The position numbers and the translations under genes are program-made. The notes beneath the pieces are model-generated. The model saw nothing but the letters and a program-made list of their open reading frames with translations. It had not been told where the DNA came from and searched no databases. Shown in pieces: positions 8,586 to 11,886 of a stretch of 11,886 nt of DNA. The stretch comes from Acidimicrobiia bacterium. GTDB lineage: Bacteria; Actinomycetota; Acidimicrobiia; Acidimicrobiales; Acidimicrobilacustridaceae. Position 1 is the stretch's first letter; each line of letters starts with the position of its first letter. The stretch lies in assembly GCA_018882825.1 (NCBI GenBank), contig VERC01000049.1, forward strand, positions 1 to 11,886. The letters run 5' to 3'.

Positions 8586-9422
8586 CTAACGCCGTGAACC
8601 GCGGGTGCGGCGACGACGGACGATGAGCTTCTGCGACGGCTTGTTGCGATCGCGGGTGCGACCCTCGGGCTTGCCCCAGGGCGACACGGGATGACGACCG
8701 CCCGAGGTCTTGCCCTCACCACCGCCGTGGGGATGGTCGACCGGGTTCATGGCCACGCCGCGGGTCTGCGGACGCACGCCCTTCCAACGGTTTCGACCGG
8801 CCTTGCCGATCTTGATGAGTTCGTGCTCGGAATTGCCGACCTCTCCGACGGTGGCCCGGCAGTCGATGGGCACGCGGCGCATCTCGGTGCTGGGCAGTCG
8901 CAGGGTGGCGTAGTCGCCCTCCTTGGCCACCAACTGGATGGCGCTGCCGGCGGCCCGACCCATCTTCCCGCCGCCGCCGGGCTTCAGCTCGACGTTGTGC
9001 ACCACGGTGCCGACGGGGATGAAGCGAAGGGGCAGCGCATTGCCCGGCCGGATGTCCGAGCCCTGGCCACTGCGCAGGACGTCGCCCACCGTCACACCCT
9101 TGGGGGCGAGGATGTAGGCCTTCTCCCCGTCGTGGTAGTGCAGCAGCGCGATGCGACATGTGCGATTGGGGTCGTACTCGATGGCGGCCACGCTGGCGGG
9201 CACGCCGTCCTTCACGCGACGGAAGTCGATGATGCGGTACTGACGCTTGTGACCGCCGCCCTTGTGGCGAGCGGTCTTGCGTCCGTAGGAGTTGCGGCCG
9301 CCGGTGCGGTTCTTGGGAACGACCAGCGAACGCTCGGGCTTCGAGCGGGTGATCTCCGAGAAGTCGGAGACGGTCTGGAATCGGCGACCGGGACTGGTCG
9401 GCTTGCGCTTGCGGAGTGCCAT
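8586..9422 (-). CDS. rplB: 50S ribosomal protein L2
   Basis: L2 is a primary 23S rRNA binder required for subunit association and peptidyl-transferase activity. The 278-residue product contains the N-terminal [15 protein letters not shown] (7-21), the RNA-binding region [20 protein letters not shown] (42-61), YRIIDFRR (62-69), the SH3-like domain, and the signature [16 protein letters not shown] (222-237) with the conserved histidine beside the peptidyl-transferase centre. The tail is lysine/arginine-rich ([12 protein letters not shown]) and normal. It begins five bases after rplW, with a rather weak AGGAA-like ribosome site overlapping the rplW stop. Confidence 0.98.
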   Translation of the reverse strand: MALRKRKPTSPGRRFQTVSDFSEITRSKPERSLVVPKNRTGGRNSYGRKTARHKGGGHKRQYRIIDFRRVKDGVPASVAAIEYDPNRTCRIALLHYHDGEKAYILAPKGVTVGDVLRSGQGSDIRPGNALPLRFIPVGTVVHNVELKPGGGGKMGRAAGSAIQLVAKEGDYATLRLPSTEMRRVPIDCRATVGEVGNSEHELIKIGKAGRNRWKGVRPQTRGVAMNPVDHPHGGGEGKTSGGRHPVSPWGKPEGRTRDRNKPSQKLIVRRRRTRGSRR

Positions 9423-9427
9423 GGTTC

Positions 9428-9718
9428 CTATCCCTCGAACAATTCGATCCGGTCGCCGGGGGCGAGGGTGACGAAGGCGCGCTTGTCACCGGCGCGGCTG
9501 CCCCACGTTCCCGTGCGACGGTTGCGCTTGCGCTTTCCTCGGCGGTTGAGCGTGTTGACGTTGAGGACCTTGACCCCGAAGATCGACTCGACGGCGTCGT
9601 GGATCTCGGGCTTGGAGGCGTCCGGGTGGACGACGAACGTGTAGACGTTGCGGTCGAGCAGGCCGTAGCTCTTCTCGCTCACGACCGGCCGGATGATGAC
9701 GTCGCGGGGATCCTTCAC
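9428..9718 (-). CDS. rplW: 50S ribosomal protein L23
   Basis: L23 is the main docking protein at the tunnel exit for trigger factor and the signal recognition particle. The 96-residue product has [19 protein letters not shown] (4-22), [20 protein letters not shown] (24-43), the basic extended loop [20 protein letters not shown] (59-78) and a C-terminal strand ending RIELFEG. The start is the GTG at 9718, with a strong GGAGGA ribosome site and a 4-nt GTGA overlap with the rplD stop. The frame is open further to 9847, but that extension would lie inside rplD and does not resemble L23. Its stop is five bases before rplB. Confidence 0.97.
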   Translation of the reverse strand: MKDPRDVIIRPVVSEKSYGLLDRNVYTFVVHPDASKPEIHDAVESIFGVKVLNVNTLNRRGKRKRNRRTGTWGSRAGDKRAFVTLAPGDRIELFEG

Positions 9719-10335
9719 TGCGCTTCCTCCACTGCCGGGAGACTGGCCTTGGTGAACACGACCCAGTCGGCGACGAGCACGTCGTAGGTGTTGAGCTCCG
9801 GCGTCTCGATGATGTGGACGTGTCCGAGGTTGCGGAACGACTTCCACGCCGCCACGTCCGTGCGCTCCAGCACCAACAGGACCTTGCCCTCGATGCCCAG
9901 AGCGGAGAGGGCGGCCACTGCACCCTTGGTCGACGGGGTGTCGAAGGCCCAGTCATCGACCACGACGACCTTGCCCTCGGCGGCCCTGTCCGACAGCGCT
10001 GAACGCAGCGCCAGGCGGATCATCTTCTTGGGGGTGCGCTGGGCGTAGCTGCGCGGCTTCGGCCCGAGGGCCACACCACCACCGATCCAGATCGGCGAAC
10101 GCGACGACCCGGCGCGGGCGCGGCCTGTGCCCTTCTGCTTCCAGGGCTTGGCCCCACCACCGGAAACCTCGGCGCGGGTCTTGGTGCTCTGCGTGCCCTG
10201 ACGACGGGCCGCCAACTGCGCGGTCACCACCTGGTGCATCACCGGCACGTTGGGTTCGATGCCGAAGTAGGACGCATCGAGTTCGACGCTGCCGGCATCG
10301 GCACCGGCCGGGGTCTTCACGGTCACAGTGGCCAT
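9715..10335 (-). CDS. rplD: 50S ribosomal protein L4
   Basis: L4 binds 23S rRNA early in assembly and extends a loop into the exit-tunnel constriction opposite L22. In E. coli it also represses the S10 operon through the leader; whether it does so here is unknown. The 206-residue product has the N-terminal strand region, [20 protein letters not shown] (34-53), the tunnel loop [20 protein letters not shown] (59-78) and a C-terminal domain with VVVVDDWAF (123-131) and a conserved Asn-Thr-Tyr-Asp (182-185). The ATG at 10335 overlaps the rplC stop (TGATG). A GTG directly before it is in frame and would add one residue. Confidence 0.98.
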   Translation of the reverse strand: MATVTVKTPAGADAGSVELDASYFGIEPNVPVMHQVVTAQLAARRQGTQSTKTRAEVSGGGAKPWKQKGTGRARAGSSRSPIWIGGGVALGPKPRSYAQRTPKKMIRLALRSALSDRAAEGKVVVVDDWAFDTPSTKGAVAALSALGIEGKVLLVLERTDVAAWKSFRNLGHVHIIETPELNTYDVLVADWVVFTKASLPAVEEAQ

Positions 10336-10988
10336 CACGCCTCACCCCTCGTCGTCGCCTTGACGGCATCGCGCACCACGACCGTCCCACCCTTGGGGCC
10401 GGGCACGGCGCCCCGCACCAGCAGGAGGTTCTTCTCGGCATCGGTGCCGACCACTCGCAGGTTGAGGGTCGTGACCTTCTCGTTGCCCATGCGACCGGCC
10501 ATGCGAGTGCCCTTGAACACGCGGGCGGGCGTGGCGCAGGCCCCGATGGAGCCCGGCGCCCGGTGCACGCGGTGCGCGCCGTGCGAGGCGCGCTGACCGG
10601 CGAAGTTGTGCCGCTTCATGGTGCCGGCGAACCCCTTGCCCTTGCTGATGGCGGTGACGTCGACCAGTTGCCCTTCTGCCAACACGTCGACGGTGATCTC
10701 CTGGCCGACCTCGTACTCGTCGACGCTGTCGAGACGGAGTTCGACGACGGTGGTCCCGGGAGCGACACCGGCGGCAGCGAAGTGACCACGGTCGGGAGAG
10801 TTGAGCTTGCGCGGGTCCTTCGACCCGAAGGTGACCTGCAACGCGTTGTACCCGTCGCGCTCGGTGGTCTTGATCTGGACCACGCGCATCGGTTCGACGT
10901 GGAGCACGGTCACCGGGACGACACGGTTGGCTTCGTCCCACACCTGAGTCATGCCGACCTTGCGGCCGACCACTGCCCTGTTCGCCAT
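10335..10988 (-). CDS. rplC: 50S ribosomal protein L3
   Basis: L3 is one of the first proteins on 23S rRNA and sends a loop toward the peptidyl-transferase centre. The 217-residue product shows [13 protein letters not shown] (7-19), [15 protein letters not shown] (115-129), the signature stretch with [17 protein letters not shown] (133-149), and [19 protein letters not shown] (162-180). Length and layout are normal. It is the first gene of the run; the next gene upstream ends 445 bases away and no rpsJ lies between. The ATG has only a weak purine-rich ribosome site (AGAAAG/GAACGAG), unlike most other starts in the cluster. Confidence 0.98.
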   Translation of the reverse strand: MANRAVVGRKVGMTQVWDEANRVVPVTVLHVEPMRVVQIKTTERDGYNALQVTFGSKDPRKLNSPDRGHFAAAGVAPGTTVVELRLDSVDEYEVGQEITVDVLAEGQLVDVTAISKGKGFAGTMKRHNFAGQRASHGAHRVHRAPGSIGACATPARVFKGTRMAGRMGNEKVTTLNLRVVGTDAEKNLLLVRGAVPGPKGGTVVVRDAVKATTRGEA

Positions 10989-11053
10989 GACGGCTCGTTC
11001 TTTCTGTCGTTTCGTGCGTCACCTGCACGTGCGGGGCTCGGGCCCTTCACGCG

Positions 11054-11086
11054 GACGCTCGGCACGGGCAGGCCCGGCCGAGCGTC
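11054..11086 (-). promoter_or_regulatory. strong hairpin in the rplC leader
   Basis: A perfect 10-bp inverted repeat (gacgctcggc at 11054-11063 against gccgagcgtc at 11077-11086) encloses a further 4-bp stem (CGGG/CCCG) with a four-base loop and a single bulged base. As RNA this is a near-continuous 14-bp hairpin about 65 bases before the rplC ATG. No U-rich run follows in the direction of transcription, so a classical terminator is not supported; an attenuation, antitermination or protein-binding role is inference. It lies two bases after the stop of the candidate leader open frame. Confidence 0.6.
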
Positions 11087-11088
11087 AT

Positions 11089-11157
11089 TCAGTTGTGCTG
11101 CGAGGTATCCCGAGGGGACCGGCGCAGACGTCGATTGGGCGACGTAGAGGTGCACAT
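11089..11157 (-). CDS. possible 22-codon leader open frame upstream of rplC
   Basis: An ATG at 11157 opens a frame of 22 codons (MCTSTSPNRRLRRSPRDTSQ then HN) ending in TGA at 11089, inside the predicted rplC leader. It contains five arginines within eight residues (9-16). The stop is two bases before the 10-bp leader hairpin, so a ribosome finishing here would cover the start of that hairpin. Against it: the ribosome site is weak (GGAACGG, partly inside an upstream hairpin), third-position GC is lower than in the neighbouring genes, and short frames occur by chance. It matches no family I recognise. Confidence 0.25.
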   Translation of the reverse strand: MCTSTSPNRRLRRSPRDTSQHN

Positions 11158-11161
11158 GGTC

Positions 11162-11178
11162 CGTTCCCGAAAGGAACG
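11162..11178 (-). promoter_or_regulatory. 6-bp hairpin near the start of the rplC leader
   Basis: CGTTCC and GGAACG form a perfect 6-bp stem with a five-base loop, reading UUUCG in the transcript. A second short stem (CCGT/ACGG, 11180-11191) lies just upstream, so the leader would begin with two small hairpins. The 3' arm overlaps the only purine-rich sequence in front of the possible leader open frame and could mask it. The function is unknown; the structure itself is directly visible. Confidence 0.45.
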
Positions 11179-11198
11179 TCCGTGGGCACGGAGAGGAG

Positions 11199-11227
11199 AC
11201 TGTAGTCACGGGGCCCCGAGGCACCAA
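11199..11227 (-). promoter_or_regulatory. candidate promoter for the rplC-adk cluster
   Basis: Reading the minus strand, TTGGTG (11227-11222) and TACAGT (11204-11199) are separated by exactly 17 bases, resembling a housekeeping sigma promoter (-35 TTGACA, -10 TATAAT; the -10 matches at four of six). Transcription would begin near 11192 and give a leader of about 200 nt before rplC. It is the best such pair I found in the region, but in this GC-rich background a chance match is possible, and the predicted start falls in a pyrimidine-rich stretch. Confidence 0.4.
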
Positions 11228-11284
11228 ATCCACCGACGGGTCGGCCCCCGTGACCGGGCGGAAGAGGATTCCGGATGGTCGGGA

Positions 11285-11305
11285 CAGTCCACAGGTTCAT
11301 CCACA
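11285..11305 (+). repeat. DnaA-box-like pair A (two nonamers, 12 bp apart)
   Basis: Two nonamers on the plus strand, CAGTCCACA (11285-11293) and TCATCCACA (11297-11305), share the CCACA core of the DnaA box and start exactly 12 bp apart in the same orientation. Each is followed by GG. The 22 bases from 11287 match 19 of the 22 bases from 11390 (pair B). DnaA binding is inferred from resemblance to the consensus TTRTCCACA only. Confidence 0.45.
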
Positions 11306-11314
11306 GGGAACCCG

Positions 11315-11334
11315 ACGGCGACGGATCTCGCCGT
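11315..11334. repeat. 7-bp inverted repeat between the DnaA-box-like pairs
   Basis: ACGGCGA (11315-11321) and TCGCCGT (11328-11334) are perfect inverted copies with a six-base loop. It lies about 100 bases downstream of the dehydrogenase stop and could help end that transcript, but no U-tract follows in the minus-strand direction, so it is recorded only as a structure. Confidence 0.4.
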
Positions 11335-11355
11335 GGCGACCGATCGGTCACCCGG

Positions 11356-11369
11356 GGTCCGGCCGGACC
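11356..11369. repeat. 14-bp perfect palindrome
   Basis: GGTCCGGCCGGACC reads identically on both strands. It lies between the two DnaA-box-like pairs and upstream of the candidate rplC promoter. It may be an operator for a dimeric regulator or form a short hairpin at the end of the dehydrogenase transcript; GC-only self-complementarity is easy to obtain in this base composition, so confidence in a function is low. Confidence 0.35.
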
Positions 11370-11387
11370 GAGCCGGAGGTCCAACGG

Positions 11388-11408
11388 TTGTCCACAGGAC
11401 CACCCACA
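11388..11408 (+). repeat. DnaA-box-like pair B (two nonamers, 12 bp apart)
   Basis: TTGTCCACA at 11388-11396 is a perfect match to the DnaA-box form favoured by high-GC actinobacteria. It is followed exactly 12 bp later by a weaker nonamer, CCACCCACA (11400-11408), in the same orientation. The spacing and flanking GG repeat those of pair A, 103 bp away. The pair lies within about 45 bases of the dehydrogenase stop codon. Confidence 0.5.
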
Positions 11409-11433
11409 GGGCCCTCGCCGTCGAAGGCGCAGG

Positions 11434-11886
11434 TCAGAGGCCCATCCGGCGGGTCACGCCGTGGTCGCGACCGGCCGTGTAGCCGCCGTCGACGGCGATG
11501 GTCTGACCCGACACGAACGAGGCGTCGGTCGAGCACAGGAAGGCGGCCACCGAGGCGATCTCCTCGGGGCGTCCCAGCCGGCGGAGCTTGTGCTCCTCGG
11601 CGATCTCCCGGAGCATCTCGTCGTAGGCCGGGTCACCGAGCGTCCGCAGCATGGGAGTGTCGATGAATCCCGGGCAGATGGCGTTGACCCGGATCCCCTG
11701 CCGGCCGTAGTCGATGGCCATGTTCTTGGTCAGGATGGCGACACCACCCTTGGAGGCGTTGTAGGAACTGCCGCCCGCGGTGCCCTCCAGGCCCTCGACG
11801 CTGGCCACCGTCACGACGCTGCCCCGCTCGCCGTCGATCGGCTCCTGGGTGAGCATCTGCGTGATCACGTGCTTGCACGTGAGGAA
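11434..11886 (-). CDS. short-chain dehydrogenase/reductase (classical SDR), N-terminus beyond the right edge
   Basis: This is an NAD(P)-dependent oxidoreductase of the classical SDR family; the substrate cannot be told. The visible 150 residues are the C-terminal part, open to the window edge. They include the catalytic serine in VTVASVEG (Ser 29 of the visible part), then 13 residues later the active-site YNASK (Tyr 42, Lys 46, the YxxxK motif), the cofactor-binding NAICPGFIDTPM (68-79), GRPEEIASVAAFLCS and the C-terminal VSGQTIAVDGGYT. The Rossmann glycine motif would be to the right. The frame already reads as SDR (FLTCKHVI) before the first internal Met, so no start lies in the window. 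It is co-oriented with the ribosomal cluster but 445 bases away, and no functional link is implied. Confidence 0.93.
   Translation of the reverse strand, partial: FLTCKHVITQMLTQEPIDGERGSVVTVASVEGLEGTAGGSSYNASKGGVAILTKNMAIDYGRQGIRVNAICPGFIDTPMLRTLGDPAYDEMLREIAEEHKLRRLGRPEEIASVAAFLCSTDASFVSGQTIAVDGGYTAGRDHGVTRRMGL

Larger units (their letters stand above)
10989..11433. other. intergenic region upstream of rplC: leader, promoter and repeats
   Basis: This 445-base stretch separates the dehydrogenase stop from the rplC start and has no convincing full gene on either strand. Open frames here lack the third-position GC bias of the neighbours and resemble no known family. Nearest rplC is a leader of about 200 bases with strong hairpins and one short open frame. 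Next comes a candidate promoter at 11199-11227. The far half contains two matching pairs of TCCACA-type nonamers flanking a 7-bp hairpin and a 14-bp palindrome. No AT-rich unwinding element and no U-tract terminator are visible. Confidence 0.8.

Noticed and set aside
8691..9644. 317-codon open frame on the plus strand opposite rplB and rplW
   Set aside because: Antisense shadow; the minus strand encodes full L2 and L23 with all conserved motifs.
11054..11086. Rho-independent terminator reading of the leader hairpin
   Set aside because: No U-run follows the stem in either direction, so only a structured leader element is supported.
11085..11384. 99-codon minus-strand open frame in the intergenic region
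   Set aside because: Mixed third-position composition, no family resemblance, and it spans the promoter and nonamer repeats.
11285..11408. Chromosomal origin of replication
   Set aside because: Only four nonamers, no AT-rich unwinding segment, and no dnaA, dnaN or other origin-linked gene nearby; described as DnaA-box-like repeats instead.
11250..11666. 138-codon plus-strand open frame running into the dehydrogenase
   Set aside because: Its second half is antisense to a clear SDR and the first half covers the repeat region; the product is Arg/Pro/Ser-rich shadow sequence.

Overview
The window is chromosomal, visibly GC-rich DNA with a strong preference for G or C at third codon positions. 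It carries the core ribosomal-protein cluster of a bacterium that is probably an actinomycete (Actinomycetota). Supporting signs are a zinc-type S14, an L24 with a Cys4 zinc ribbon, several GTG starts, and protein sequences that read as actinobacterial. A deep lineage such as Acidimicrobiia is possible, but the window alone cannot settle this.

Every real gene lies on the minus strand, so transcription runs from high to low coordinates. From right to left: (1) 11434-11886 is the C-terminal part of a classical short-chain dehydrogenase/reductase cut by the window edge. (2) 10989-11433 is a 445-base intergenic region. It holds two pairs of DnaA-box-like sites, a 14-bp palindrome, a candidate promoter (TTGGTG, 17 bp, TACAGT), and a leader of about 200 nt. 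The leader contains a possible 22-codon open frame that ends two bases before a strong 10-bp hairpin. (3) 474-10988 is an unbroken run of 21 genes followed by the start of adk: rplC, rplD, rplW, rplB, rpsS, rplV, rpsC, rplP, rpmC, rpsQ (S10-type block); rplN, rplX, rplE, rpsZ, rpsH, rplF, rplR, rpsE, rpmD, rplO (spc-type block); then secY and a partial adk that runs off the left end.

The S10 and spc blocks are fused. Thirteen of the 21 gene junctions are 1-nt or 4-nt stop/start overlaps, and the largest gap is 37 nt, before secY. This predicts one translationally coupled transcript that supplies assembly proteins of both ribosomal subunits, the translocon channel SecY and adenylate kinase. 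rpsJ (S10), which usually opens this cluster, is absent between the upstream gene and rplC.

The genes themselves are mostly ordinary. The departures are an 88-residue C-terminal tail on L22 with an alternating His-Asp tract encoded by a hexanucleotide repeat, an acidic tail of about 86 residues on S3, a proline at position 11 of S8, and the architecture of the region upstream of rplC. No RNA gene, insertion sequence or CRISPR array was seen. I found no clear evidence of a wholly new system; the L22 metal-binding-type tail and the rplC leader/DnaA-box region are the best leads.
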